Assembly: GCF_009659535.1 (NCBI RefSeq)
Contig: NZ_VJZZ01000004.1
Coordinates: 62,001 to 126,000 of the forward strand
Direction of reading: 5' to 3'
DNA length: 64,000 nucleotides
From: Aggregicoccus sp. 17bor-14
Lineage (GTDB): Bacteria > Myxococcota > Myxococcia > Myxococcales > Myxococcaceae
Below the pieces are notes generated by a model, which was not told the DNA's origin, made no database searches, and saw only the letters and a list, made by a program, of their open reading frames with translations. Within the stretch, counting starts at the first letter, position 1. Each line of letters begins with the position of its first letter. Positions 36,547-45,854 of this stretch are shown piece after piece. Position numbers and translations under genes: made by a program.

Positions 36547-37787
36547 CAGGGGCTTCCTTCCTGGAGCGCGCGGTAGGCGCGGGCGAGCGCGGCGGCCTCC
36601 TGCTCGGAGAGCAGGTTGCGCGCGGAGAAGAGGGCGTAGGCGGCGAAGGCGTCCAGCGCCTCGAGCGTGCGGGCGCGCGCCAGCACCGGCGCGCGCGCGG
36701 CCACATTCTGCTTCAGGCGCTCCACGTCCAGCAGCCCCTCCTCGGAGAGCGTGACGCCCTCGAAGGCCGCCTGCAGCGTGGGCGGCGGGGTGAGCAGGAA
36801 GCCGCGCAGCGACTCGAGCCCCAGCCCCGCGCGGCGCATCGCCTCGGCCACGCGCGCGATGAGCGCGGCGTAGCGCGCCTCGGGCCCCAGGGCCGCGGCT
36901 CCCAGCCCCTCGCCCGCGAGCTCCGGGGGCCCGGGCTCTGGCAGCAGCGCCACCTCGAAGGTGCCGTCGCGCACGCGCTCGTCCAGCCAGTGCAGGTAGC
37001 CGTAGAGGCTGCCCTCGAAGTGCGTGCGCAGCTCGCCCACCGTGGGGCGCGCGGCCGCGCGCGTGAGGAGCCGCTCCTCGCCCGGCGCGCCCATGGCGTC
37101 CGGCAGGGGCTGCACGCGCGCCGAGTCCGGGAAGCGCTCGCGCAGCCTCAGCACGCCCTCCGCGCGCTTCATCCCCTCCAGCACCAGCTCGCGCGTGCGC
37201 TCCGGCAGCTTGAGGCTGTCGCCCTCGGGGGGCGGGGCGCCCTCGAGGAAGAGGAAGTCCCCGTCCGGGAGCTCGAAGAGGTCCACCACCACCTCGCGCA
37301 CGAGGTAGGTCATGGCGTTGTAGAGGTTCGCCTCGGTGAGGTAGCCCGCGCGCGTGAGCGCCTGCCCCAGGCGCACCCCGGGCGCGACTGCCCGCAGGCC
37401 CTCGGCGAGCTGCTCGGTGCTCACCAGCCCCAGGCGCGTGAGCACGCTGCCCAGGCGCTCATGGGCCTCCGTGGAGGTGGCGAACACCACCTGCGCGTCG
37501 CGGAAGTGCACGCTCTTGCGCAGCGCCCCGCGGCGCACCACCAGCACGCCCGAGCGGATGCCGCTCAGCACGTGGCCGAACACCTCCGCGAGCGAGAGCG
37601 CCGGCAGGCTGCCGGCGAAGTAGCCCCCGGGGGCGAGCTCCTCCTGCAGGAGGACGAGGCCCTCGGGGGCGTAGAAGTGGGCGGCGAAGGGGCGCGCCGA
37701 GCGCAGGGCCGCCGCGAGCGGCAGCTCCAGCTCGAGCGCCGCGGCCTCGCCGCCCAGCCGCGGCGTCGCTCGGGGACGGGAGGCCAC
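36546..37787 (-). CDS. DUF4388 protein
   Basis: This 413-residue protein starts at GTG 37787, 20 bp after the stop of the DsbA-like gene. The N-terminal DUF4388 domain (about 35-160) reads '[24 protein letters not shown]... [15 protein letters not shown]... [10 protein letters not shown]', the PATAN-like form found in gliding, polarity and two-component proteins of myxobacteria and cyanobacteria. The rest is helical with no known domain. DUF4388 proteins are thought to be interaction modules. Its close coupling with pyrF is probably operon economy, not function. Confidence 0.85.
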   Translation of the reverse strand: MASRPRATPRLGGEAAALELELPLAAALRSARPFAAHFYAPEGLVLLQEELAPGGYFAGSLPALSLAEVFGHVLSGIRSGVLVVRRGALRKSVHFRDAQVVFATSTEAHERLGSVLTRLGLVSTEQLAEGLRAVAPGVRLGQALTRAGYLTEANLYNAMTYLVREVVVDLFELPDGDFLFLEGAPPPEGDSLKLPERTRELVLEGMKRAEGVLRLRERFPDSARVQPLPDAMGAPGEERLLTRAAARPTVGELRTHFEGSLYGYLHWLDERVRDGTFEVALLPEPGPPELAGEGLGAAALGPEARYAALIARVAEAMRRAGLGLESLRGFLLTPPPTLQAAFEGVTLSEEGLLDVERLKQNVAARAPVLARARTLEALDAFAAYALFSARNLLSEQEAAALARAYRALQEGSP

Positions 37788-37807
37788 GCGCCGGTCGCCC
37801 CGCCCGC

Positions 37808-38911
37808 CTACTTCTTCGCCTGCAGCTCTTCGTCGATGACCTTCTTGAACTCGTCGAAGGGCTGCGCGCCGGAGAGCATCACGCCGTTGATGAAGAAGGC
37901 AGGGGTGCCGGTCACGCCCACCGCGGAGCCGGCCTTCTGGTCCGCGTCCACCGTGGCCTTCATCTTCCCGGAGTCGAGGCACTCGGCGAACTTCTTGCCG
38001 TCCAGCCCCACGCTGCCGGCGTGCTTCTTCAGGTCATCCACGGAGAGCGCCTGCTGATTCTTGAAGAGCGTGTCGTGGTACTGCCAGAACTTGCCCTGCT
38101 CGTTCGCGCACAGCGCCGCCTCGGCCGCCTTGGGCGCGTCCTTGTGCATCTCGAGCGGGAACTGGCGGAACACGAGCCGGATCTTGTCCGGGTAGGCCTG
38201 CATCACCTGCTCCACGGTGCCCACCGCGCGGCCGCAGAAGGGGCACTGGAAGTCGCTGAACTCCACCATCGTGATGGGCGCGTTCTCGGGGCCGCGCGCG
38301 GGGCCCGTGGCCGCCACCTCCTTGCGCTCCACCGGGGGCTTGGGCAGCGTCACCTGGACGTTGTTGTCCTTGCGCAGCTTCTCGAAGAAGGCCTGCGCGA
38401 GCTCGCGCTTCTTGCCCTGCTGCAGAAAGTTGATGATCTGCGGCTTCACCTGCTCGAGCGTGGTGCCCGGGGGCAGCTGGCCGCCGCTCTGCGCCTGCTC
38501 GAAGAGCTTCTTCACCTCGGCGTCCGAGGGCACCGGCGCCTTGTCCTCGACCTCGGCCTTGATCAGCTGCTCCTCGGTGAGGTTGCGCTTCTTGGCCTCC
38601 GCCTGCACCAGCCGCTCGGTGATCATCCCCTCGAGGCCCTGCTCGCGCATCTGCTGCTTCTGCTTGCGGTACTCGGACTCCATGTTCGCGAGCGGCTCCT
38701 TCAGCCGCTCGTTGAGCTGGCCGAAGGTGATCTTCTCGTTGCCGTAGGTGGCGACCACCGTGTCCGCCGAGGGCTCCCCCTGGGTGGCCGGCGCGGCCGA
38801 GGTGCTGGGCGTGGCGGCCGGGGTCTTCTCCTTGTTGCAGCCGGCGGTAAAGGACAGGGCCAGGAGGGCGGCCAGGGCGGTGGGGGCGAAGCGGCGAGGC
38901 GAGAAGGACAT
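37808..38911 (-). CDS. DsbA-like thiol-disulfide lipoprotein with SurA-like N-terminal part
   Basis: This 367-residue protein has a signal peptide and lipobox 'LSFTAGC' (Cys25), so it is lipid-anchored. Residues about 50-190 form a helical region resembling the N-terminal domain of SurA/PpiD chaperones ('TYGNEKITFGQLNERL', 'EGMITERLVQAEAKKR') without a PPIase domain. Residues about 195-367 are a thioredoxin/DsbA domain with redox motif C223-P-F-C226 and cis-Pro segment 'VGVTGTPAFFINGV'. It is likely a periplasmic oxidase or isomerase for secreted proteins, first gene of an operon with the DUF4388 gene and pyrF. Confidence 0.9.
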   Translation of the reverse strand: MSFSPRRFAPTALAALLALSFTAGCNKEKTPAATPSTSAAPATQGEPSADTVVATYGNEKITFGQLNERLKEPLANMESEYRKQKQQMREQGLEGMITERLVQAEAKKRNLTEEQLIKAEVEDKAPVPSDAEVKKLFEQAQSGGQLPPGTTLEQVKPQIINFLQQGKKRELAQAFFEKLRKDNNVQVTLPKPPVERKEVAATGPARGPENAPITMVEFSDFQCPFCGRAVGTVEQVMQAYPDKIRLVFRQFPLEMHKDAPKAAEAALCANEQGKFWQYHDTLFKNQQALSVDDLKKHAGSVGLDGKKFAECLDSGKMKATVDADQKAGSAVGVTGTPAFFINGVMLSGAQPFDEFKKVIDEELQAKK

Positions 38912-38957
38912 GGTCTGGACGGTCTAGTGCGAGGATGTGGGGGGCGGCAAAGAAATT

Positions 38958-38994
38958 CGGCTCCCTCCGACCGCCGGGCGGTCAAAGGGAGCCG
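38958..38994 (-). terminator. Terminator of lpxC
   Basis: A 9-bp stem (CGGCTCCCT / AGGGAGCCG) encloses a second 7-bp stem (GACCGCC / GGCGGTC). On the minus strand, 29 bp past the lpxC stop, it is followed by AATTTCTTT. It insulates lpxC from the DsbA-like operon. Confidence 0.8.
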
Positions 38995-39023
38995 AGGGGC
39001 GCGGCGCTCTGCCGAGCGGCCAG

Positions 39024-39962
39024 CTAACCGACGAGCGGCTGGAGGATTCCCGCCAGGTCCGGCAGGCGCAGATCCATGTGCTCCACGTCGCGCTTGCAGG
39101 CGTGCACGACGGCGTAGTTCGCGGGGTCGCTGAGCACCTTGGCCACCAGCTTCTGGTTGAGCGCGTGGCCGGTCTTGAAGACCTTCAGGTGGCCGATGAC
39201 CGGGCGGCCGAAGAGCGAGGTGTCGCCGATGGCGTCCAGGATCTTGTGGCGCACGAACTCGTCCGCGAAGCGCAGGCCGTCCGGGTTGAGGATGCTGAAC
39301 TCGTCCACCACGATGGCGTTGTCCAGCGAGCCGCCCTTGGCGAGCCCCATCTTCTTGAGCATCTCCACGTCGCGCAGGAAGCAGAAGGTGCGCGCGCGGG
39401 CGATCTCGCGGTTGAAGCAGCGGTCGCTGAACTCGAGCTCGAAGGACTGGTCGCTGATGAGCGGGTGCTTGAAGTCGATGGTGGCGCTCACCTTGAAGCG
39501 GTTGGCCGGGGCGAAGGTGGCCTCCTTGTCCCCCTCCATCACCGTGACCGGGCGCTTGATGACCACGAAGCTCTTGGGCGTGTCCTGCACGCGCACGCCC
39601 GCGGTCTTCACCAGGTAGGCGAAGGGGGCCGCGCTGCCGTCCATGATCGGCACCTCGGGCCCGTCCAGCTCGATGCGCACGTTGTCGATGCCGAGGCCCG
39701 CGAGCGCCGCGAGCAGGTGCTCCACCGTGCCCACCCGCACGCCGTCCTTGCCCAGCGTCGTGGCGAGCGAGGTGTCGACGACGTACTCGCTCAGCGCGGG
39801 GATGCTCACCGGCCGCGCGAGGTCCGTCCGCACGAACACGATGCCGTGGTTGGCGGGCGCGGGCCGCAGCGTGAGCGTCACCGGCGCACCCGAGTGCAGC
39901 CCCACGCCCTGCGTGGAGACCACCGTGTTGAGCGTGCGCTGATTGAATGAGGACACGGACAT
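39024..39962 (-). CDS. lpxC: UDP-3-O-acyl-N-acetylglucosamine deacetylase
   Basis: LpxC removes the N-acetyl group in the first committed step of lipid A synthesis, confirming a lipopolysaccharide-making cell. The 312-residue protein has the zinc ligands His82 ('GTVEHLLAALAGLGIDN'), and His and Asp in 'DEFVRHKILDAIGD' (about 229-242), plus the N-terminal 'GVGLHSGAPVTLTLRPAP'. Length is standard. The ATG at 39962 matches the family start. The gene is monocistronic, with a sigma-54 type promoter about 100 bp upstream and a strong terminator. Confidence 0.98.
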   Translation of the reverse strand: MSVSSFNQRTLNTVVSTQGVGLHSGAPVTLTLRPAPANHGIVFVRTDLARPVSIPALSEYVVDTSLATTLGKDGVRVGTVEHLLAALAGLGIDNVRIELDGPEVPIMDGSAAPFAYLVKTAGVRVQDTPKSFVVIKRPVTVMEGDKEATFAPANRFKVSATIDFKHPLISDQSFELEFSDRCFNREIARARTFCFLRDVEMLKKMGLAKGGSLDNAIVVDEFSILNPDGLRFADEFVRHKILDAIGDTSLFGRPVIGHLKVFKTGHALNQKLVAKVLSDPANYAVVHACKRDVEHMDLRLPDLAGILQPLVG

Positions 39963-40059
39963 GTCGCAGTTGCCTCTCGTGACTTCCGATTCCTGCCCGG
40001 GCGACGCCTGCCCGCCGGCCAGAAACGTTCGCTGCTGATCTGATGCGCCGCGCAATTTG

Positions 40060-40076
40060 AGCAATCGATGTGCCAG
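40060..40076 (-). promoter_or_regulatory. Sigma-54 (-24/-12) promoter upstream of lpxC
   Basis: On the minus strand CTGGCAC-N5-TTGCT fits the RpoN consensus (TGGCAC-N5-TTGC) at every conserved position, with TGGCAC at 40070-40075 and TTGCT at 40060-40064. Transcription would start near 40049, leaving an 86-nt leader before the ATG. An enhancer-binding activator would be required; no site for it was identified. Confidence 0.7.
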
Positions 40077-40407
40077 GGGGCCCGCTCGCCGTCTACTTTT
40101 TGCCCACCCCGGAGTCCGCCACAAGCACTCGTTATCAGGAGGGTTCTGCGGCCCACCCTCCCCCGCCGCCCGGGCCCCACGCCGCTCCCCGCCTCAGGGT
40201 CCCGCCACACCCACCGCGGACCGCGACATGCGTGTCCCGGTTCTCCGCCGGGCCACCGTCCCGCAGGGCGATGGCGCAATGCGGCGCGTGTTTAGCCCAG
40301 CCAAGGTCCACAAGGCAACGCGCTCGCCGACGAATGCCGGAAAGTCCGACATTCGCGCGCAACGTGTGACGGGGTGGGCAGGGACGGCGCCCGGGGGCGC
40401 AGCGCCG
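40077..40407. other. Intergenic stretch, no gene seen
   Basis: This 331-bp stretch lies between the lpxC promoter and the end of the 537-residue protein gene. It contains no frame with family similarity or good codon bias. A short GC stem (CGGCGC/GCGCCG) just before 40408 could help end the minus-strand operon. Activator sites for the sigma-54 promoter would be expected here but I could not define any. Confidence 0.5.
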
Positions 40408-42021
40408 CTACGCCGGGGGCGGCAGGTAGCGGTCGCGCAGCGCCTCGGCCTCGGCACGCTCGAAGGCGCGCTCGCGCAGGAGCGCGCGCCGGCTCACCGC
40501 GCGGAAGGTGCTCTCGAGCACCTTGCCGAAGAGGCGCAGGTCCTCCGCGAGGCGCTGGCGCATGCCGGGGCCCTCGGGGGGCCAGGGCAGCTCGGTGAGC
40601 AGCGCGGCGAAGCGGTCGAAGGGCTCGAAGTCCCCGTAGCGCAGCAGCTGGTAGCTCACGGCGTGGAAGTCCGCGAGGAAGCGCCCCAGCGCGGCGAGGT
40701 GCGCGTCCGCGCGGCGCGCCGTGTCCGAGGCGTCCGGGCCCGGAGCGCCTGCCGCGCCCGCTGCTTCGTCGCGCCGCAGCGCCCCTTCCGTCGCGCGGCA
40801 CAGCTGGGCGAACACCCACAGGTCCTGGCGCAGCCGGTGCGCGCGCTCCTCGGGGGAGACGAGCGCCTCGAAGGCGTCCTCGGGCGAGCTGTGGCCGTTG
40901 GCGCCGAGCGCCGCGGCGAGCGCCACCACCTGCTCGCGGAACAGGGTGCGGAAGGCGGCGGCCGCGTGGGCGGGGGCCTCCGGATCGCGGTCCAGGTCCA
41001 CGAGCACGCGGCGCGAGATGCGCTCGCACTCCTTGGCGAGGTCTCTCGCCGCGCGCAGCGCCGCGGCCTTGAGGCGCTTGGGCCCCGCGCGCGGGGCGAG
41101 CTCCGCGTTGAGGAAGCCCACCAGGCTCACCGCCTCGCTGCGCACCAGCGCGAGCACCACGCGCACGCGGCGCGGGAACGCGCCCGCAGCCGGGGCCGCG
41201 GCGGCGCCCGCGTCACGCCCCTCCTTCGCCTCGCGTGGGTCGCGCGGCTCCACGTAGGAGAGGTAGTGCAGCACGCGGAACAGCGCGAGGAAGGCGGTGG
41301 AGTACAGCGGCCGGTCCGTCTCCGGCATCTCCGCGAGCAGCTCGAGCAGGCGCACCGACTTGATGCGGTCGTACTCGATGCGGAACTCGAGCGGCCGGAA
41401 GGGGCGGAAGTAGCGGTTGAGCACGATCTCGCGCAGCGCGAGGTTGCCCACGTCGGTGAAGAGGTTGAGCGCGCAGGCGGGCAGCTTGAGCAGGTGATCG
41501 ATCACCGTGCGCAGCGCATCGAAGCTCTGGCGCAGCACGAAGAGGCTCTCCTGCGGGCTGTCCTGGTCCAGCGCCTCCTCGAGCAGCGCGCGGCGCACGC
41601 GGTCGTCCGCGAGCTGGCTCTCCACGTACTTGCGGAAGACCATCTTCTGGTCGCTGTCCGGGTCCAGCAGCTGGCGCGCGAGCCGGATGCAGTGGTTGAT
41701 GGCGTCGCGCACGTCCGCGAGCTCCTCGCGGAAGTCCCGGGTGACGAGCGGGCGCTCGCGCGCATCCACCGTGATGTTGTGCAGGTTGAAGTAGCGCTCC
41801 ACCCCGCGCAGCAGCATCTCCAGCTCGAAGAGCAGCTCCTCGCGCCCGTCCACCTGCACGCTGCGCAGCCAGCGCTCGCGCTCGGCGAGGTAGCCGGCGC
41901 GGCTCGCCTGGCTGCTGCGCATCAGGTCCGCGTAGAAGTCCGCGGCGAGGCGCGGCGGGCCGCCCGAGCGCGCGAGCGCGCCCGGCGTGCTGCGGGGGGC
42001 GGCGGGAGGCGGAGGGCTCAA
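40408..42021 (-). CDS. Unknown 537-residue helical protein coupled to ruvB
   Basis: This long, mostly helical, soluble protein has no recognised domain. It is rich in Arg and Leu, with acidic stretches such as '[20 protein letters not shown]' and '[20 protein letters not shown]'. There is no signal peptide or membrane helix. The likely start is TTG 42021, which overlaps the ruvB TGA; the next in-frame Met is at residue 35, within conserved-looking sequence ('[15 protein letters not shown]'). High third-position GC supports a real gene. It may be a myxobacterial-specific protein that rides on the ruv operon. Function unknown. Confidence 0.75.
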   Translation of the reverse strand: MSPPPPAAPRSTPGALARSGGPPRLAADFYADLMRSSQASRAGYLAERERWLRSVQVDGREELLFELEMLLRGVERYFNLHNITVDARERPLVTRDFREELADVRDAINHCIRLARQLLDPDSDQKMVFRKYVESQLADDRVRRALLEEALDQDSPQESLFVLRQSFDALRTVIDHLLKLPACALNLFTDVGNLALREIVLNRYFRPFRPLEFRIEYDRIKSVRLLELLAEMPETDRPLYSTAFLALFRVLHYLSYVEPRDPREAKEGRDAGAAAAPAAGAFPRRVRVVLALVRSEAVSLVGFLNAELAPRAGPKRLKAAALRAARDLAKECERISRRVLVDLDRDPEAPAHAAAAFRTLFREQVVALAAALGANGHSSPEDAFEALVSPEERAHRLRQDLWVFAQLCRATEGALRRDEAAGAAGAPGPDASDTARRADAHLAALGRFLADFHAVSYQLLRYGDFEPFDRFAALLTELPWPPEGPGMRQRLAEDLRLFGKVLESTFRAVSRRALLRERAFERAEAEALRDRYLPPPA

Positions 42022-43043
42022 AAGAGGGTCCCCTGGGGCGTCGCGGGCGGCGCCTTGCCGAAGTACTGGTAGGCGCGGTGGGTGGCGAGGCGGCCGCGCG
42101 GCGTGCGCTGCAGGAAGCCCTCCTGCAGGAGGAAGGGCTCGTACACGTCCTCGATGGTGTCGCGCTGCTCGCCCACGCTCGCGGCGATGGTCTCCACGCC
42201 CACGGGGCCCCCGCCGAACTTCTCGATGATGGTGAGCAGGATGCGCCGGTCCATCGCGTCCAGGCCGCTCTTGTCCACGCCGAGCCGGTCGAGCGACTGC
42301 GCCGCCACTTCCCGGGTGATGCGCCCGTCGCCCTCCACCTGCGCGAAGTCGCGGATGCGGCGCAGCAGCCGGTTCGCGATGCGCGGCGTGCCGCGCGAGC
42401 GATGGCTGATCTCCTGCGAGCCGCCCCGGTCCAGCTTCACCCCGAGGATGCGCGCGGAGCGGTCCAGGATCTGCTCGAGGAACTTGGGCTCGTAGAACTC
42501 GAGCCGCTCCTGAATCTGGAAGCGGTCGCGCAGGGGGCTGGTGAGCAGGCCCGTGCGGGTGGTGGCCCCGATGAGCGTGAACGGCGGCAGCTCGATCTTC
42601 ATCGCGCGCGCGGCCGGCCCCGTGTCGATGGTGACGTCCAGCCGGAAGTCCTCCATCGCCGGGTAGAGGTACTCCTCGATCGCCGCGTTGAGGCGGTGCA
42701 CCTCGTCGATGAAGAGCACGTCGCGCGGGTTGAGGTTCGTGAGCAGGCCCGCGAGGTCGCCCTTGCGCTCGATGGCCGGGCCGCTCGTCACGTGCACGCC
42801 CACCCCCAGCTCCGCCGCGATGATGAACGCGAGGCTCGTCTTGCCCAGGCCGGGGGGGCCCGAGAAGAGGCAGTGGTCCAGCGCCTCCTGGCGCCCCTGG
42901 GCCGCCTGCACGTAGACCTTGAGCTTCTGGACCACCGCCGTCTGGCCCACGTACTCGTCGAAGCTGCGCGGGCGCAGCGAGGCCTCGACCCGCACCTCCT
43001 CGCTCTGCTGCTGGCCCGACAGGGTGTCTTCCTTCCTCGCCAT
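42018..43043 (-). CDS. ruvB: Holliday junction branch migration ATPase RuvB
   Basis: RuvB is the hexameric AAA+ motor that drives branch migration with RuvA. The 341 residues include Walker A 'GPPGLGKTS' (about 61-69), Walker B 'LFIDEVHRL' (about 109-117), sensor '[18 protein letters not shown]' and the C-terminal winged helix ending '[17 protein letters not shown]'. Length is normal. The start codon is ATG 43043. It is separated from ruvA by a DUF2378 gene, an unusual arrangement, but all lie in one direction with short gaps. Confidence 0.98.
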   Translation of the reverse strand: MARKEDTLSGQQQSEEVRVEASLRPRSFDEYVGQTAVVQKLKVYVQAAQGRQEALDHCLFSGPPGLGKTSLAFIIAAELGVGVHVTSGPAIERKGDLAGLLTNLNPRDVLFIDEVHRLNAAIEEYLYPAMEDFRLDVTIDTGPAARAMKIELPPFTLIGATTRTGLLTSPLRDRFQIQERLEFYEPKFLEQILDRSARILGVKLDRGGSQEISHRSRGTPRIANRLLRRIRDFAQVEGDGRITREVAAQSLDRLGVDKSGLDAMDRRILLTIIEKFGGGPVGVETIAASVGEQRDTIEDVYEPFLLQEGFLQRTPRGRLATHRAYQYFGKAPPATPQGTLF

Positions 43044-43116
43044 ATCGCCCAGCACCCTACCAAAGACCTCCCACGCTCCGGGCGCCGTTCTCGCGGCCCC
43101 GCACACGCCCGCCTGC

Positions 43117-43659
43117 CTAGGCGATCCAGCTCACGCGCAGCACGTAGGCGCTCGCGCTCTGCAGCTCCACCTCCACCCGCGGCAGCACCCGGGTGAGACG
43201 CAGCACCGCCTCCACCGAGCCCGCCACGAACTCGGGCAGCGGGTCGGGGTCGTGGACCTCCACCTCCCAGAGCCGCAGCTCGAGCGCGCGCACGTGCACG
43301 CGGACGTCCTCGCGGCTCGAGCGCAGGTAGGTGGGCATCTTCGCCACGCAGCGCGCCGGGCCCAGCATCGGCGCCGCGAGCGCGAAGACGCGCCCCACCA
43401 GCGTGTGGCTCAGCCCCTGGATGACCTGGCGCCCCAGCTCCCGGTAGGCCTGGGCCTCGGTGAGCTGCGGGTGCGCATGCGCCCGCGCCACCCGCAGCGC
43501 CTCCCGCCACACGCCCAGCGGGTAGCTCTCGCGCGGGTCGGCGGCGTCGTAGCCCGCCCGGCGCAGCGCCTCGCGGAAGGCCCCATCCGGCTGGAGCACG
43601 TGCTCGAAGAGGCCCTCGAAGTTGCGCCGCGGCACCGGAGCGCCCTGAGAGCCATCCAT
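43117..43659 (-). CDS. DUF2378 (TIGR02265) myxobacterial protein
   Basis: This 180-residue protein matches the myxobacteria-restricted DUF2378 family: '[20 protein letters not shown]', '[16 protein letters not shown]', '[22 protein letters not shown]' and the end 'YVLRVSWIA'. The family has many copies per myxobacterial genome and no known function; some are thought to resemble heme-NO-binding folds, which I could not verify. It begins 11 bp after the ruvA stop and ends 73 bp before ruvB, so it is inside the ruv operon. A second ATG at 43655 is not in this frame. Confidence 0.9.
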   Translation of the reverse strand: MDGSQGAPVPRRNFEGLFEHVLQPDGAFREALRRAGYDAADPRESYPLGVWREALRVARAHAHPQLTEAQAYRELGRQVIQGLSHTLVGRVFALAAPMLGPARCVAKMPTYLRSSREDVRVHVRALELRLWEVEVHDPDPLPEFVAGSVEAVLRLTRVLPRVEVELQSASAYVLRVSWIA

Positions 43660-43670
43660 CCGACCTCACC

Positions 43671-44291
43671 TCATGCGCTGGAGCGCACGGACTTGAGTGC
43701 CTCGCGGAACAGCTGCTGGAAGGGGGCCTCGGGCCCGAGCCGCTCGCTCGCGAGATCTGCTGCCTTCTCGGCCTGGGGACCCTTGTACCCGAGGTTGAGC
43801 AATGCGGACACGAGATCACTCTTCGCCCCGCTCGCGGGCGCCGGAGCGCTCGCACCGCCCAGGGAGCTGGCGACCGCCTCCAGGTGCAGCTCCTTCACCT
43901 TCTCCTTCAGCTCCAGCACCAGGCGCTCGGCCGTCTTCTTGCCCACGCCGTGGATCTTGGTCAGCCGGCTCACCTCGCCGCGCCCCAGCGCCACCGCGAG
44001 CTCGGGGACCTCGAGGCCGGAGAGCACGTTGAGCGCGAGCTTCGGCCCCACGCCCGAGACGCTGGTGAGCAGCAGGAACATCTCCTCCTCGCCGCGGGTG
44101 AGGAAGCCGTAGAGGTCCAGCGCGTCCTCGCGCACCACGGTGCGCACGCGCACCTGCACGCCCTCCCCCTCGGGCGGCAGCCGCCCGAGCGCGAGGTTGG
44201 AGAAGGCGACGCGGTAGCCCACGCCCTGCACGTCGATGACGGCCTCGCCGAGGCTCTTCTCGGCCACCCGTCCGTTCAGCGCTGCGATCAT
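43671..44291 (-). CDS. ruvA: Holliday junction DNA-binding protein RuvA
   Basis: RuvA binds four-way junctions as a tetramer and loads RuvB. The 206-residue protein has an N-terminal OB domain ('MIAALNGRVAEKSLGEAVID', 'VQVRVRTVVREDALDLYGFL'), two helix-hairpin-helix motifs ('LTSVSGVGPKLALNVLSGL' and 'LTKIHGVGKKTAERLVLELK', about 70-135) and the C-terminal RuvB-contact domain with 'SALLNLGYKGPQAEKA'. The ATG overlaps the ruvC stop (ATGA). Confidence 0.98.
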   Translation of the reverse strand: MIAALNGRVAEKSLGEAVIDVQGVGYRVAFSNLALGRLPPEGEGVQVRVRTVVREDALDLYGFLTRGEEEMFLLLTSVSGVGPKLALNVLSGLEVPELAVALGRGEVSRLTKIHGVGKKTAERLVLELKEKVKELHLEAVASSLGGASAPAPASGAKSDLVSALLNLGYKGPQAEKAADLASERLGPEAPFQQLFREALKSVRSSA

Positions 44292-44881
44292 CCGGCCTCC
44301 GGGCGCTTGTAGGAGGGGCTGAGCCGGCCCTCCAGGTGCGCGAAAGCCCCCTTCTTACCGCGCGCCCCTGACTTCTGCGCGGGCTGCGCAGCGCCACTCG
44401 CGAGCGCGCCGCGGTGCAGGTTCAGGTGGCAGAGCGCGACGGCGAGCGCGTCGCTCGAGTCCGCGCGCTCGTGCGCGAGCTCGGGCATCTGCAGCACGAT
44501 GCGCACCATGCGCGCCACCGCGTCCTTGCCGTCCGCGCCGCCCGCGCCCACCGCCTTCTTCACGCGGCTGGGCGCGTACTCGTGCACGCTCAGGCCCGCC
44601 TGCGAGGCGGCGAGCAGCGCGACCCCGCGCGCGTGCCCCAGCACCAGGGCGCTGCGCGCGTTGCGGAAGGTGAAGAGCCCCTCCACCGCCACGGCCGCGG
44701 GCTTGTAGAGCGCGATGGCGTGCGCGAGCTCCGTGTGCAGCACCATGAGCCGCTGCTCGAGCGGCGCGTCGGGGTCCACCTTGATGACGCCGTGGCCCAC
44801 GTGCACGAGCCGGCCGCGCCGCTCCTCCACGACGCCGTAGCCCATGAAGCGACTGCCGGGATCCACCCCTAGAACGCGCAA
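44288..44881 (-). CDS. ruvC: Crossover junction endodeoxyribonuclease RuvC
   Basis: RuvC resolves Holliday junctions by paired nicks. The 197 residues carry acidic metal ligands: Asp7 in 'VLGVDPGS', Glu in 'VAVEGLFTFRNARSALVLG' (about 66), and Asp residues in 'HERADSSDALAVALCHLN' (about 136-153). The start is TTG 44881 with GGAG 6 nt upstream; no ATG or GTG lies early enough to keep Asp7. The C-terminal 35 residues are a basic extension beyond the usual end. ruvA overlaps its stop; yebC ends 95 bp upstream. Confidence 0.96.
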   Translation of the reverse strand: MRVLGVDPGSRFMGYGVVEERRGRLVHVGHGVIKVDPDAPLEQRLMVLHTELAHAIALYKPAAVAVEGLFTFRNARSALVLGHARGVALLAASQAGLSVHEYAPSRVKKAVGAGGADGKDAVARMVRIVLQMPELAHERADSSDALAVALCHLNLHRGALASGAAQPAQKSGARGKKGAFAHLEGRLSPSYKRPEAG

Positions 44882-44976
44882 GGTCCACTCCGAGCGAAGA
44901 CGGAACGGATGTTCACATCCGCCCCCGGAGGCTTGTACCGCGCGCGGGGCGCCTCGGGCTAGAGGCCTGGGAGGCC

Positions 44977-45726
44977 CTAGGAGCTGAGCGCCTCCAGCTC
45001 CGCCTCGTCGATCTCGAAGTTCGCGTGCACGTTCTGCACGTCGTCGTTCTCCTCGAGCGCCTCCAGCAGCTTGAGCATCTTCTTGGCGGCCTCGCCGGAG
45101 AGCCGCACGGTGGTCGAGGGGAAGTAGGCCCACTTCTGCTCGGCGAGCGCCAGGCCCGCGGCCTCGAGCGCGCTGGCCACCTGGTGCAGGTCCGCCGGCG
45201 CGGTCCTCACCTCGAAGCCTTCGTCCCCGTGGGGCACCACGTCCTCGGCGCCCGCCTCGATGGCGCGCTCCATCACCTGGTCCTCGCTGGGGCCGGGCTT
45301 CACGCCGATGACGCCCTTCTTGGCGAACAGCCAGCCGACCGCACCCTCGGAGCCGAGGTTTCCGCCCTCCTTGCCGAAGGTGCTGCGCACGTCCGCCGAG
45401 GTGCGGTTGCGGTTGTCGGTGACGCACTCGACCATCACCGCCACGCCGCCGGGGCCGTAGCCCTCGTACATGACCTCCTCGTAGTGCGCTCCCTCCAGCT
45501 CGCCGGTGCCCTTCTTGATGGCGCGCTGGATGGAGTCGCCGGGCATGTTCGCGTCGCGCGCGGCGGAGATGGCCACGCGCAGCCGCGCGTTGCCCGCGGG
45601 GTCGCCACCGCCCAGGCGCGCGGCCACCGTGATCTCCTTGATGACCTTGCTGAACAGCTTGCCCTTGCTCGCGCCCATCGCCGCCTTCTGGCGCTTGATC
45701 TTGGACCAGCGATTGTGACCGGACAT
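44977..45726 (-). CDS. yebC: YebC/PmpR-family regulator or translation factor
   Basis: This 249-residue protein has the family start 'GHNRWSKIKRQKAAMGASKG', the 'NMPGDSIQRAIKKGTGEL' region (about 60-77) and 'YEGYGPGGVAVMVECVTDN' (about 89-107). Family members have been described as DNA-binding regulators, and more recently as factors that ease ribosome stalling at proline tracts. It precedes ruvC, an arrangement conserved across many bacteria, and probably heads the operon. Confidence 0.96.
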   Translation of the reverse strand: MSGHNRWSKIKRQKAAMGASKGKLFSKVIKEITVAARLGGGDPAGNARLRVAISAARDANMPGDSIQRAIKKGTGELEGAHYEEVMYEGYGPGGVAVMVECVTDNRNRTSADVRSTFGKEGGNLGSEGAVGWLFAKKGVIGVKPGPSEDQVMERAIEAGAEDVVPHGDEGFEVRTAPADLHQVASALEAAGLALAEQKWAYFPSTTVRLSGEAAKKMLKLLEALEENDDVQNVHANFEIDEAELEALSS

Positions 45727-45854
45727 GCCGCGTCTTCTGCCCCGAGCCGCGGGCGCTCGTCAAACCCGCGCGGCGGCGAGCGCGGGGAAAATTGCTCAAG
45801 CGCAACGGAAGAATTCGACGCCGTGTGCGGAGGGCGGCAAGTTGCGCCCTCGCC

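Noticed and set aside
40135-40457. Small open frames in the lpxC upstream region
   Set aside because: Arg/Pro-rich translations on several frames at once, no ribosome site and no bias.
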